From Solibacillus sp040274725 (lineage in GTDB: Bacteria; Bacillota; Bacilli; Bacillales_A; Planococcaceae), in the NCBI GenBank assembly GCA_040274725.1, contig JBEMAQ010000019.1:1-64000 (forward strand): 64,000 nt of DNA, in the 5' to 3' direction. A program made the translations under genes and the position numbers. The notes under the pieces are model-generated. The model was not told the origin of the DNA, made no database searches, and worked only from the letters and a program-made list of their open reading frames with translations. Position 1 is the first letter of the stretch. Every line of letters begins with the position of its first letter. Positions 1 through 8,374 of the stretch are shown here, piece by piece.

Positions 1-45
1 ACACCTTACGAGCTCTTCTTTGGCAAGGCGTTGCGTTTAATTTGA
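1..45 (+). CDS. IS30-family transposase, C-terminal end (5' part outside window)
   Basis: The first 14 codons read TPYELFFGKALRLI and then stop at TGA 43-45. This resembles the conserved end of IS30-type transposases (a TPYE-x-F motif followed by a short hydrophobic tail). The body of the gene lies before the window. The sequence just after the stop (about 40-57) could belong to the element's terminal inverted repeat, but the other end is not visible. The call rests on a very short stretch. Confidence 0.55.
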   Translation, partial: TPYELFFGKALRLI

Positions 46-57
46 CAATTCAAGGAC

Positions 58-94
58 GAAAAAAACCCCCCTCATTCCTGTAACAATGAGGGGG
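58..94 (-). terminator. Rho-independent terminator of the symporter operon
   Basis: A 10-bp stem (67-76 pairing with 85-94, GC-rich CCCCC/GGGGG end) with an 8-nt loop is followed on the minus strand by a run of seven T. It lies just after the stop codon of the symporter gene at 101. Confidence 0.9.
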
Positions 95-100
95 AATCTA

Positions 101-1753
101 TCAATCCTTCATATAAATCTCGCCGTCTTTATACACCATTTGCTCTGGATAGCGCATATCGATTACTTTGTTTTGGAGTTCTTTCGGAGGTGCAGGTGTT
201 AGTAATGAAACGATAATGTTTGTTGAGAATGCTGCGATTGCACCGAATACACCGGCTCCTGTATCGATAATGCCTAAAATCGTGAAGCCGCCATATTTTG
301 CTGCGAAAATATAGGCAAGTGTGACGAGCAATCCAGTAAGCATCCCCGCAATTGTGCCTTGTGCATTTGCACGTTTCCACCATACGCCTAGTACGAGAGC
401 AGGGAAGAATGTACCTGTTGCAAGTGCGAATGCCCATGCAACAATTTGCGTAATTGCCCCCGGTGGATTGAGTGCGACAAGACCTGCTAATAATGTAGCG
501 AAAACGATGGATACACGAGCAACAAAAAGGCGTTTGCGCTCGGATGCATGTGGATTAATAATGCGGTAATAAATATCATGTGCGAAGGATGAGGAAATAG
601 AAATCATTAAACCACCAGCAGTTGAAAGGGCAGCCGCCATTGCACCGGCAGCGACTAAACCAATCACAAACACACCTAAATTAGCAATTTCAGGCGTTGC
701 CATGACGACAATATCATTAGCAATAATGAGCTCGCTCCATTGCAGGATGCCGTCACTATTTTGATCCGCCACTTGTAGTTTACCTGTTTCTACCCATGAC
801 GCTGTCCAAGCAGGTAAGTTCGCAATGCTACTTCCTGCAACTTGTGTCATCAGGATGAAGCGGGCAAAAGCTGCATAGGCAGGCGCTGAGAAGTAAAGTA
901 AACCGATGAAGATTAAGGCCCAAGCACCTGACCAACGAGCTGCTTTCATCGTGGATACTGTAAAGAATCGAACAATGACGTGCGGCAAACCAGCAGTACC
1001 ACACATTAAGGTAAACATAAGTGCAAGGAATTGCCATTTCGTACCGTTTGTAAAGGGAGCGAAATACTCAGATATCCCGAGTTCTCGGTCGAGTTCCCCC
1101 ATTTGACTAACAATTTCGCCGTAGGAAATCCATGGAATAGGATTCCCTGTAATTTGCAGGGACATGAAAATTACAGGTACTAAGTAAGCAATAATTAAAA
1201 TGAGATATTGGGCAACTTGTGTCCATGTAATGCCCTTCATCCCACCAAAACCAGCGTAAAAGGCGATTAATACAACCCCAATCATCGTTCCTAACTTTGC
1301 ATCGATTTCAAACAGACGCCCGATGACCACCCCAGAGCCAGAAAGTTGTCCAATTGAATAAGTGAAGCTAATAATGATGGTACAAAGAGCAGCTAAAATA
1401 AGTGCAGTCTTACTATTAAAACGATCGCCAATAAATTCTGGAACCGTGAAGCGTCCGAATTTACGCAATTGCGGGGCGAGTAGAATAGTTAAAAATAAAT
1501 AGCCGCCCGTCCATCCCATAATATAGCCTAAACCATCATATCCGAGTAACATAATTGTCCCAGCCATCCCGATAAAGGAGGCGGCTGACATCCAGTCCGC
1601 ACCAATCGCCATCCCGTTGAAGATTGGTGGAACACCTCGACTTGCAACATAGAAGTCAGATGTTTGCTTTGCTGTATTGAAGATTGCGATGCCAATATAC
1701 AAAGCGAATGTTAATAAAATAATAACTAATGACGTTATAAATTGAGTATCCAC
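101..1753 (-). CDS. Sodium:solute symporter (SSS family, acetate-permease-like large subunit)
   Basis: This 550-residue polytopic membrane protein, with about 13 hydrophobic segments, belongs to the sodium/solute symporter family. It is closest in character to cation/acetate symporters of the type paired with a DUF4212 small subunit (VC_2705-like). Conserved features include GADWMSAASFIG near residue 52 and the GGLMISISSSFAHD region. Residues 330-341 (DQNSDGILQWSE) form a textbook EF-hand calcium loop inside an inter-helix insert. The start is GTG at 1753, preceded by AAGGGGG. The small subunit lies 33 bp upstream, so the two are co-transcribed. Substrate is probably a short monocarboxylate, but this is inferred from the family. 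Confidence 0.9.
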   Translation of the reverse strand: MDTQFITSLVIILLTFALYIGIAIFNTAKQTSDFYVASRGVPPIFNGMAIGADWMSAASFIGMAGTIMLLGYDGLGYIMGWTGGYLFLTILLAPQLRKFGRFTVPEFIGDRFNSKTALILAALCTIIISFTYSIGQLSGSGVVIGRLFEIDAKLGTMIGVVLIAFYAGFGGMKGITWTQVAQYLILIIAYLVPVIFMSLQITGNPIPWISYGEIVSQMGELDRELGISEYFAPFTNGTKWQFLALMFTLMCGTAGLPHVIVRFFTVSTMKAARWSGAWALIFIGLLYFSAPAYAAFARFILMTQVAGSSIANLPAWTASWVETGKLQVADQNSDGILQWSELIIANDIVVMATPEIANLGVFVIGLVAAGAMAAALSTAGGLMISISSSFAHDIYYRIINPHASERKRLFVARVSIVFATLLAGLVALNPPGAITQIVAWAFALATGTFFPALVLGVWWKRANAQGTIAGMLTGLLVTLAYIFAAKYGGFTILGIIDTGAGVFGAIAAFSTNIIVSLLTPAPPKELQNKVIDMRYPEQMVYKDGEIYMKD

Positions 1754-1786
1754 ATTCGTTCCCCCTTGTCCTTTCTAACCCGAGTA

Positions 1787-2089
1787 TTAATGATCATACG
1801 TAGAGCCAACGCCAATTTCTTCATTTCTCTTTTCGTTAATGCCGTATTTTTTGTCGATTTTGTCCCCAACAATCGCGTTAATAAATAACAAAATAATAAA
1901 TGTAGCAAGTGCGCCAATTGAGCCCATGAAATAGTGGAACGGGAACCCTAAAATCGACAAGTCCGTTAAAGAATTCGCAAAGAACACGCAGCCAAACGAA
2001 ACGATAAACCAAATCGTGAAATAAACAGCCATGTACATGTTTTTTTCCTTGAAATAGGCATCTGCAACACTTTTGTGAATCTTTCTCAC
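1787..2089 (-). CDS. DUF4212 symporter small subunit
   Basis: A 100-residue protein with two hydrophobic helices (about 20-42 and 53-75), charged ends, and the DUF4212 pattern in which an amphipathic start precedes the helix containing FGCVFFANSL. DUF4212 proteins are encoded next to large sodium/solute symporters and are thought to be their accessory subunit. That arrangement is seen here, with the large subunit directly downstream. The start is GTG at 2089 with a strong AAGGAGGG site seven bases away. Confidence 0.88.
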   Translation of the reverse strand: MRKIHKSVADAYFKEKNMYMAVYFTIWFIVSFGCVFFANSLTDLSILGFPFHYFMGSIGALATFIILLFINAIVGDKIDKKYGINEKRNEEIGVGSTYDH

Positions 2090-2151
2090 GATACTTCCCT
2101 CCTTTTCTTCTGATGAACAAATTATGCCTTGGCAATGGAATGCTGAAGCAA

Positions 2152-2400
2152 TTACCTTAGACTGAAAATAAATTTTAATGTCTCTCCTAATGGGACAGGC
2201 ACTAAAATAATTTCAACTACAACCAACGTGAATAGACAAAGTATAGGGATTAACAAAAACGAAAATTTCTTTTTTATTAATGCGTAGGTTAAGCAAGCGA
2301 TTGACAGTAGGATGAAAAAGTAGGTCAAGATAGAAATGTCTCCTTTTCTAGTAGGATTTTTCTCAATTCGTGACGCATCGTACGCTTTAATAATTCTCAT
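2152..2400 (-). CDS. Small hypothetical membrane protein
   Basis: An 82-residue reading frame with two hydrophobic stretches (about 25-40 and 46-68) and a basic N-terminus. No family is recognised. The ATG at 2400 has no convincing Shine-Dalgarno sequence. It could be an upstream member of the symporter operon, a decayed gene, or a chance frame. Confidence 0.4.
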   Translation of the reverse strand: MRIIKAYDASRIEKNPTRKGDISILTYFFILLSIACLTYALIKKKFSFLLIPILCLFTLVVVEIILVPVPLGETLKFIFSLR

Positions 2401-2969
2401 AAGGAAACGTTAAGTCGACAACTACATAGTAAAGAGAAAGCGCTTTAATAAAAGTGGGAATCTGTTGATGAATAGTAGGGAAATAGGCTTTTGAAATGGG
2501 GCATTTTGTATAAAAATAATCGTTGAAGTTTTTAAAATGACTAGTATATGGAGTTTGGGTGTAATGGTTTCAACAATATATTCTGTTATTACGCAAAATA
2601 TGTAGCTGATTTCGAGTAAGTGAAAGATTGATGACTAATTTTTTTGCAACTACGTTAAAGTAGCACCATAAAAAATAGCTGAGAATTTCTTGCTAAAGTT
2701 GACCGTGAAATAAAAAGGATACACTGGATTCAATCGGGTCGTCAGGTTGCAATGGGGAGGCTATTTAGATGGAAATATGGTTGCTGTGAGTGCAGGTTAG
2801 TGGTCTGTGAAAAAACATGTGTAAAAAGGTCAACGGAATCTACTTCAATAACAAACGGTACATTGATTGCAAAGTAATTCATAAAAAATAAAGGCTACTG
2901 ACATACTAATGTTTAAGTAGTTTTTATTTTGTTAATATATGGTTAAAGGCGTTTTTTAAGGAGGAGCCA
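2401..2969. other. Gene-free interval, 569 bp
   Basis: AT-rich DNA with no reading frame carrying a plausible ribosome binding site, no recognisable RNA gene, and no strong hairpin. A promoter for the gene at 2970 may lie around 2915-2945, but no convincing -35/-10 pair was found. Confidence 0.5.
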
Positions 2970-3452
2970 ATGGGGGACGAAATAAAGTATCCGAAAACGA
3001 AACGAGCATTGCGGAAAATAAAAAAGCGACAAGAGCTTATTTGTCGTAAGTGTTATTTACCAGCGCCAAAAAATATTAGCTATACAATTGATGATTCAGG
3101 GGAGCTCATCATTGTGAGTGGTGATGTTGAAAAAGAAGTGAGATTCTGTGAGACGGCGCATTTTATTCGCTTTAAATTAAGCGGACAAAAGGATTTTTCG
3201 CCGTTTGGTTATCAGGCGAAAATTCCGATTGTAAATGGTCGGTTTCAATTTGAAGTATTGCAGGTTGCGCTACTCGAGAGGGACTTTCTTGAAATTCAAC
3301 TGATCAATGAGCATAAGCAGTACTCCGACCGCGTCATTTGTAAATATGTGAAGTTGCCACTTGTGAAGGAAGTACAAATGGATGCGGTAGAGGAAAGCCC
3401 GTCATCCTATTTAAGCCGTTCTGAAAAATACCGCGCACAAAAAAAGCAGTGA
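2970..3452 (+). CDS. Hypothetical protein, 160 residues
   Basis: No family was recognised. The protein is soluble and starts with a very basic segment (residues 7-27) containing one CRKC pair (25-28) that might bind metal or nucleic acid. A predicted beta-rich middle follows (about 37-130), then a Ser/Lys-rich tail ending SEKYRAQKKQ. It is translated from ATG 2970 behind a strong AAGGAGGAG site. It stands alone, and its stop codon lies inside the terminator hairpin. Confidence 0.7.
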   Translation: MGDEIKYPKTKRALRKIKKRQELICRKCYLPAPKNISYTIDDSGELIIVSGDVEKEVRFCETAHFIRFKLSGQKDFSPFGYQAKIPIVNGRFQFEVLQVALLERDFLEIQLINEHKQYSDRVICKYVKLPLVKEVQMDAVEESPSSYLSRSEKYRAQKKQ

Positions 3453-3470
3453 GTGCTCACTGCTTTTTTA
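3441..3470 (+). terminator. Rho-independent terminator overlapping the stop codon
   Basis: The stem AAAAAGCAGTGAG / CTCACTGCTTTTTT with a 2-nt nominal loop covers the last codons and TGA of the gene at 2970-3452. The T-run continues to 3469. Its symmetry also gives an A/T pair of runs that could act on the opposite strand. Confidence 0.8.
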
Positions 3471-3534
3471 ATGTCAAGGAAACTATAAATTTTTATACTG
3501 TGGATAACTTAAAATAAAGTTAAATTTTCGGCTA

Positions 3535-3704
3535 GGCTAAAGCGCCAGCCCCTCGAGGTCGCTTCAATCCCTCGGGTGAAAGTAAAGAGCGCACTTTCAC
3601 TTCGGGCTCTCCAGCAGCTGGGGCTCAAACGATGTGAGTCATTGGGGATATGCCACATGGATGTGGCGTTTATGTCCACTCGGGGCTGAGCAGGCGCTTT
3701 AGCG
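3535..3704. repeat. Structured intergenic repeat-like element (nested inverted repeats)
   Basis: The outer arms GCTAAAGCGCC (3536-3546) and GGCGCTTTAGC (3693-3703) are perfect complements. The next arms inward, CAGCCCC and GGGGCTG (3682-3688), extend the stem. Inside are smaller hairpins: GTGAAAGT/ACTTTCAC (3576-3600), CCAGCAGCTGG (about 3611-3621) and GCCACAT/ATGTGGC (3652-3667). The shape is a multibranch fold on one basal stem. I recall similar sequences as dispersed repeats in Bacillales intergenic regions, but copy number could not be checked here. Confidence 0.6.
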
Positions 3705-3717
3705 CTTTTGTTCTGTA

Positions 3718-4434
3718 TTAATCATCTTGGTCATCATCAATATCTTTTTCAAATTTAATAATTGCGCCTGTGCGTGCATCGATTTCAAAGTCGTATTCGG
3801 TAGTGCCGTTTTTAATTTCGATTTCGTATTCAAAATCGTCCTCATCATAGTCAACGTCAACAACGGTACCGCTTGCTTTCGCTTGTGCAATCGCAATGGC
3901 TTGCGCTTTTGTGATGATTGAAGCTTGCTGCGTTGGTGCTGGCACTAGTTTTGGTGCTTGCTGTTTCGCTGCTTCTACTTTTGGTGTAGGCGTTACTTGT
4001 TGTACAACGGTTTCTGCTTTAATTTGCGCGTTAGTAACCGCCGCATCGACTTTATTTTCTACCGCTTCTACGTTTTTTTCTACATTGGCAACTGCTTTAT
4101 TTACGGTATTTCCGATAGGGTTCGTAGCTGTTTGCACTTGTTTTGTCATTGCCTCACGTTCTGTTACGAGCACCGCGCCTGACTGAGCATCGACAATGAG
4201 CTCCACCTTTTCTTTACCATTGACGATTTCAAATTCGTAATGAGGTGCATGATCACGGTCAAAATCGAATTCTACAATCTCACCGCTAAACTCCTTTAAC
4301 GCAAGCGCCTTTGCCTCTGTTGCAGAAAGTAGCTCTAGCTTCTCCGCAGAACCCAAAATTGTTGCTTGCTGTGTTAAAAGAACGCCGCCTAGTACACCGG
4401 CAAGTACTGTTGGAATAATAACTCGTTTTTTCAT
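3718..4434 (-). CDS. Secreted/anchored protein with two PepSY domains
   Basis: The 238-residue protein starts at ATG 4434, which has AAAGGAGCG upstream; a longer frame to 4485 lacks such a site. An N-terminal hydrophobic segment (residues 5-25) is a signal peptide or anchor. A PepSY domain follows (about 36-90, with the Glu/Asp-rich repeat ending in DAQSGAVL). Then comes a low-complexity Ala/Val/Lys/Pro linker (about 100-165) and a second PepSY domain (about 170-232, ending DARTGAIIKFE), with an Asp-rich tail. PepSY domains are thought to inhibit or modulate extracellular proteases. It sits 92 bp from the next PepSY gene and the two-component system, suggesting an envelope-stress role. Confidence 0.88.
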   Translation of the reverse strand: MKKRVIIPTVLAGVLGGVLLTQQATILGSAEKLELLSATEAKALALKEFSGEIVEFDFDRDHAPHYEFEIVNGKEKVELIVDAQSGAVLVTEREAMTKQVQTATNPIGNTVNKAVANVEKNVEAVENKVDAAVTNAQIKAETVVQQVTPTPKVEAAKQQAPKLVPAPTQQASIITKAQAIAIAQAKASGTVVDVDYDEDDFEYEIEIKNGTTEYDFEIDARTGAIIKFEKDIDDDQDD

Positions 4435-4526
4435 AATGTTTCGCTCCTTTAAGTTGTTGTTAACGTTAGTATAGAGCAGCAACATGAAAAGAAGCTGAGC
4501 GTAACATTAGAATTTGATGAGAAACA

Positions 4527-5021
4527 TTACTCTTCAAATGACACGGATAAAACTTTGCCTGTGATTGCATGAATTTGTAAAATTAAATCTGCGTTTTCAG
4601 TATCAATCTCGACTAAGTAATAGCCACCATCTGCAGATTCGTGAAAGACGATTTCCTCGACGTCCCCGTTATAAGCTTGCTTGGCAATGGTCCGTGCCTG
4701 CTCGGTCGTAACGCGCGGCGCCGCTTCACTCGGTGCTGGTTCTTCCTGCGTAGGTGTGAGCGATTGAATTAAATGCAGCTGCGAAAAGCGTCCATTTTCC
4801 TCATCAACAGCGACTTCATAAATACCATGTGCTGTTTCGAATAGAATAAAATAGTGTACGCCTTTTTTTATCGTATGCTGCACGTCGCCATTATAAAAAG
4901 TTTCGACACGTGACGAGGCCTGTGTTTCATTTAAAATTGTCTCACGTGTAATTTGTGTAGTTGCTGTCCAAATAATGAGTGTGATGACGATTATAGCGGG
5001 AACTGCAAGCCATTTATTCAT
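4527..5021 (-). CDS. Membrane-anchored PepSY-domain protein
   Basis: This 164-residue protein has an N-terminal membrane anchor (about 5-22). An extracellular part follows with two PepSY-like units (about 35-75 and 105-164), the second ending IHAITGKVLSVSFEE. ATG 5021 is preferred because AGAGGTG precedes it; the GTG at 5030 lies in that site. Its start overlaps the kinase stop by eight bases, so the kinase, the regulator and this gene form one operon. It is a plausible ligand, co-sensor or output of that kinase. Confidence 0.85.
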   Translation of the reverse strand: MNKWLAVPAIIVITLIIWTATTQITRETILNETQASSRVETFYNGDVQHTIKKGVHYFILFETAHGIYEVAVDEENGRFSQLHLIQSLTPTQEEPAPSEAAPRVTTEQARTIAKQAYNGDVEEIVFHESADGGYYLVEIDTENADLILQIHAITGKVLSVSFEE

Positions 5022-6348
5022 GTGTATCACCTCTAAACGTTAATGTCACCGTAGTGCCCACATGTTGCTGGCTGGCAAAATGAAGTGTTACGCCGAGCGC
5101 ATCACTCAGCTGCTTGGCAATCGCAAGCCCGAGCCCTGTGCCACCTGTTTTCCGGTTGCGGTCTTTATCGACACGGTAAAAGCGGTCAAATAGATGCGGG
5201 AGATCTTCCTCGGGAATGCCGATGCCTTTATCGCGAATTTGAATCATTCGCTCCGATAACATCACCTCAACAGGCGCCTCGCTATATTTACGTGCATTGT
5301 CTAATAGAATGAACAGTAGCTGCTTTAACTTCGCCTCATCGGTCATAATTATCGGTGCCTCGCCGTTCACAAAAATTTCCGTTCCATATGCCTGCTTCAT
5401 GCGGTGTGAAATATTTTCGAGCAGACTTGGCAAGGACACGTTTGTCATCGTCAGCTTTGTTTGCTCACTGGCCTTTGCGAGCTCGAGTAGTTGCTCCATC
5501 ATTTGCTTCATGTTGGCCGTTTCATTCAAAATCGCAGACAGTGCTTCTTCATTTACCTCGGTATTCTGAAAGCCGCGACGCTTAAGTAGCTGTGCATAGC
5601 TTTCAATTACCGTGAGTGGCGTTTTTAGCTCATGGGACGCATTACCAACGAATTGCTGCTGCTTTTTATAGTTATCTTCAAGCTGCTGCATGAGCTCATT
5701 ATATGTTTGCGTCATTGTCGCAATCTCATCTTTGGCGTGCGCTTTTATTTCGAGCTGCTCATAGCGTGACGTTTCGAGATTTTTTTGCATTGTCGTCGTC
5801 AGCTGCTGAACGGGTCGCACGATGAGACGCACAAGCAATTGACTCGCTAAATAAATCGGAATGAGTGCAACAAGCGTCATTAAAATTAAAATCCATTTCA
5901 GCGTCTGCATATTGTCTGCAATATCTGGAATTGGCTGTACAAGATCGAGGCGCACAACAGTATGGTCTGGCCAAATAAGCGGGTATGTCATCGCAATGAC
6001 CGGTACATCACCCCAAATGGAAACCGTATACGGCTCATCGTCATCAATTTGATACGGAATCGGCTCTGTACTCGTCGCTGCCTGCATGCGAAGGAGTGTT
6101 TTGTCATCCTTTTCCACGCGTAATGAGCCGTTTGGTGGAATGTATGCACGGAATAGCTGCGCCGGATCGGCTGTCTGGTCAAGCTCGCTCACTGCAGCCA
6201 CAAGTTCATCTGCGCGGTTTTGCAGCTGCTCATATTCTGTTGTATACGCAAAGTATTGAAATAAATAATAAATGCCGCTATAGCTCCCGACTAAAATACA
6301 TGCAGTCAGCAATGTAGATAAAACATTCACCTTTGTATTGAGCTTCAT
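5014..6348 (-). CDS. Sensor histidine kinase (HAMP-HisKA-HATPase)
   Basis: The 444-residue kinase has transmembrane helices at about 8-30 and 151-173, enclosing an extracytoplasmic sensor of about 120 residues. A HAMP linker follows (174-228), then the phospho-acceptor His239 in NASHELKTPLT and an HATPase domain with an N-box (LLDNARKYS), a G1 box (DKGIGIP) and a G2 box (GTGLGLAIAKQL). It phosphorylates the OmpR-type regulator encoded directly upstream, whose last bases it overlaps by four (ATGA). The sensor domain is not recognised. The PepSY partner encoded next suggests detection of cell-envelope or secreted-protease conditions. Confidence 0.95.
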   Translation of the reverse strand: MKLNTKVNVLSTLLTACILVGSYSGIYYLFQYFAYTTEYEQLQNRADELVAAVSELDQTADPAQLFRAYIPPNGSLRVEKDDKTLLRMQAATSTEPIPYQIDDDEPYTVSIWGDVPVIAMTYPLIWPDHTVVRLDLVQPIPDIADNMQTLKWILILMTLVALIPIYLASQLLVRLIVRPVQQLTTTMQKNLETSRYEQLEIKAHAKDEIATMTQTYNELMQQLEDNYKKQQQFVGNASHELKTPLTVIESYAQLLKRRGFQNTEVNEEALSAILNETANMKQMMEQLLELAKASEQTKLTMTNVSLPSLLENISHRMKQAYGTEIFVNGEAPIIMTDEAKLKQLLFILLDNARKYSEAPVEVMLSERMIQIRDKGIGIPEEDLPHLFDRFYRVDKDRNRKTGGTGLGLAIAKQLSDALGVTLHFASQQHVGTTVTLTFRGDTHE

Positions 6349-7025
6349 GCGGAAGCTTCCTTCATTACATAGCCAACACCGCGCACTGTATGGAATAGCG
6401 GCGAGCCGAGGACGTCAATTTTTTGGCGCAAATAGCGGATATACACATCGACAACATTTGTATCGCCGTAATAATCAAAGCCCCATACCGCATCAAGTAG
6501 CTGCTCCCGCGTTTGGACATGGTTCGGGTGTTGCAGAAAATGCAGCAGCAGATCATATTCGCGCGGTGTTAATTCAAGCAGTTGCCCACCACGCTTTACC
6601 TCACGCAGGTCGGTATTGACGATTAAATCGCTAAACGTCAATTGATTTGAAGGTGTAGTAGGTTGCAGAGACATTCTTAGTGCAACGCGAATGCGCGCAA
6701 ATAATTCATCAAAATCAAATGGTTTTGTAACATAATCATTCGCCCCGAGGTCAAGCCCTGCCACTTTATCCGCAACCTCACCCTTTGCCGTCACTAAAAT
6801 AACCGGCGTTACCGAATCCTTCCGAATGCGCTTCAACACATCAAGCCCGCTCATCTCAGGCAGCATAATATCAAGTAGCACTAAATCAAACAGACCTTCC
6901 CGAAACGCAATTAAACCCTCTGTTCCAGTATGCGCAATCGTCGTTGTATAGCCTTCAAACTCCAGCTCAAGCTGGAGGACACGTGCAATTTGTGGTTCAT
7001 CTTCAACAATTAAAATATGTGGCAT
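6345..7025 (-). CDS. OmpR-family response regulator
   Basis: The 226-residue regulator has a receiver domain (1-118) with acidic pocket D8-E9-D... in VEDEPQ, phospho-acceptor Asp52 in LLDIMLPEMSG, a conserved T/K pair in VTAKG, and a C-terminal winged helix (about 130-224) ending in YIRYLRQKID and TVRGVGYVMKE. It is the first gene of the operon and has a start at 7025 with AAAGGGGGA upstream. It binds DNA as a phosphorylated dimer; targets are unknown, but the adjacent PepSY genes and lipoprotein are natural candidates. Confidence 0.95.
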   Translation of the reverse strand: MPHILIVEDEPQIARVLQLELEFEGYTTTIAHTGTEGLIAFREGLFDLVLLDIMLPEMSGLDVLKRIRKDSVTPVILVTAKGEVADKVAGLDLGANDYVTKPFDFDELFARIRVALRMSLQPTTPSNQLTFSDLIVNTDLREVKRGGQLLELTPREYDLLLHFLQHPNHVQTREQLLDAVWGFDYYGDTNVVDVYIRYLRQKIDVLGSPLFHTVRGVGYVMKEASA

Positions 7026-7138
7026 AAAAAAATCCCCCTTTGTTTTATCGTAGTGGACAAGGGGGTGCTTGGCAAATGATGTTGTGTTTTTGAATAAAGA
7101 TTTTTGGGGAATATAATGAATAACGAGGAGGGATACAG

Positions 7139-7297
7139 ATGAAATTGAAACAATACTGGCTACTGCTCATGGCACTATTATTATCGGTCGTGCTCGTTGC
7201 GTGTAATGACAACAATGACAGCAACAATAATGACGACGGCGGCATCTTTAATAATAATGACCGTGACGACGATGATGACGATGACGATGATGACTAA
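7139..7297 (+). CDS. Small Asp-rich lipoprotein, 52 residues
   Basis: A short gene with a strong GAGGAGGG site at about 7125-7132. The product begins MKLKQYWLLLMALLLSVVLV, then AC: a lipoprotein signal peptide with lipobox LVAC and Cys22 as the lipidated residue. The mature part is only about 31 residues, almost entirely Asn and Asp with two Gly, and it ends in ten consecutive Asp residues. It would be a surface-anchored, strongly acidic, disordered tail able to bind cations. It is divergent from the response regulator gene, whose promoter region (113 bp) it shares, so it may be regulated by it. Confidence 0.75.
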   Translation: MKLKQYWLLLMALLLSVVLVACNDNNDSNNNDDGGIFNNNDRDDDDDDDDDD

Positions 7298-7329
7298 AAA
7301 AGAAGCGACCTCACATGCGAGGTCGCTTC
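7294..7329 (-). terminator. Terminator between convergent lipoprotein and chemoreceptor genes
   Basis: An 11-bp perfect stem (7302-7312 with 7319-7329) and a 6-nt loop. On the minus strand it is followed by TTTTTT, giving a strong terminator for the chemoreceptor gene at 7333-8157. On the plus strand the following sequence is only moderately T-rich. Confidence 0.88.
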
Positions 7330-7332
7330 AAA

Positions 7333-8157
7333 TTATTTTAACGCTTCATGCATAAATTGTTTCATCTCATCACTTAAGCTACTGAGCTCCTCAATGACTT
7401 CACTGAAATCTTGAATAAGCTGTGCTTGCTCATTTGTCGCTGAGTTAATTTGGCCCATATTATTTTTTAAATTCAGTAAGTTGGTATTAATATTTGTCAG
7501 CGACTTCTCGATATTTTCCGTCGCTGTTGATGTTTCGGCAGACAGTTTGCGAACTTCCTGCGCGACGATATTAAAACCAGCACCGTGCTGGCCTGCACGT
7601 GCTGCTTCGATTGATGCATTAAGTCCGAGTAAGTTTGTTTGGCGTGAGATGCCTTTAATAAGAGCTGTTACTTGATTTGATTTTTCTGCATCGGTTAGCG
7701 CGATTTGCGCTTGCTTGTCAATTTCCTCACTCGTAGCGGCAAGCTGTTGTGAATGTGAGGCAAGGCTATGTACATTGTCCTGTAAATTGGTAATGATGCG
7801 CCCCATATTCTCCATATAGTGCTCCAATTTGACCTCGGTATCAATCGGTAAACCAAATGCTAATGCGCCAACGATTTGACCATTTTCACGAATTGGAAAT
7901 GAAAAGGCGTTAATCGGTACACCATAAACATCCTTTGGAATAATTACATCCGCATTGCGCCCACTAAATGCAATATAAACATTTTTGTCATTCGGGTTAA
8001 CTTTTTGACCATCTTGATAGCCAGAGTCAACGCGCTTGCCAGGTAAATATTTTGTAACGACTTCGGTTTCTTTATCTACTACAGCTACAATGGCCTCGCC
8101 CTTTAATGCCAAGTGGATATAAGGTAACGAATAGGCTAACGCTTCAATGATTTTCAT
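7333..8157 (-). CDS. Soluble methyl-accepting chemotaxis-type receptor (copy 1)
   Basis: A 274-residue protein without transmembrane segments. The N-terminal 120 residues form a PAS/GAF-like sensor module. The C-terminal part (about 130-274) is the signalling coiled coil of chemoreceptors, with the conserved hairpin tip containing GLNASIEAARAG and FNIVAQEVRKL. ATG 8157 is chosen over an upstream ATG at 8196 because TTGGGGGAA lies just before it and the paralogue at 8375 starts the same way. The module is half the usual receptor length. It probably interacts with CheA/CheW in the cytoplasm, or works outside chemotaxis. Confidence 0.9.
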   Translation of the reverse strand: MKIIEALAYSLPYIHLALKGEAIVAVVDKETEVVTKYLPGKRVDSGYQDGQKVNPNDKNVYIAFSGRNADVIIPKDVYGVPINAFSFPIRENGQIVGALAFGLPIDTEVKLEHYMENMGRIITNLQDNVHSLASHSQQLAATSEEIDKQAQIALTDAEKSNQVTALIKGISRQTNLLGLNASIEAARAGQHGAGFNIVAQEVRKLSAETSTATENIEKSLTNINTNLLNLKNNMGQINSATNEQAQLIQDFSEVIEELSSLSDEMKQFMHEALK

Positions 8158-8332
8158 AATTATTCCCCCAAGTTTAACAGTAACAGGCTCCATCAAGTGT
8201 AGCCAACTAAGTTATGTAGTGAAAAGCTTCTAAAAAGAGGCACGCTCTTACGTTTAGTATAGCAAATTTCATAACCTAAAAAGTGTATAATTTTAGTATA
8301 TTATGTAACTTTTAGTTTAGTGTTAATGAAAA

Positions 8333-8364
8333 AGCAACCCCTGATTCTGTAACAGAGATTGCTT
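8333..8364 (-). terminator. Probable terminator of the second chemoreceptor gene
   Basis: On the minus strand AAGCAA and TTGCTT bracket an inner TCTG/CAGA stem, and TTTTTC follows. The stem has unpaired bases, so strength is uncertain. Confidence 0.5.
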
Positions 8365-8374
8365 CGTAAGTGAA

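Noticed and set aside
3896..4186. Plus-strand reading frame opposite the PepSY gene
   Set aside because: A shadow frame: Cys/Ala/Thr-rich composition, no ribosome binding site, and fully antisense to a well-supported gene.
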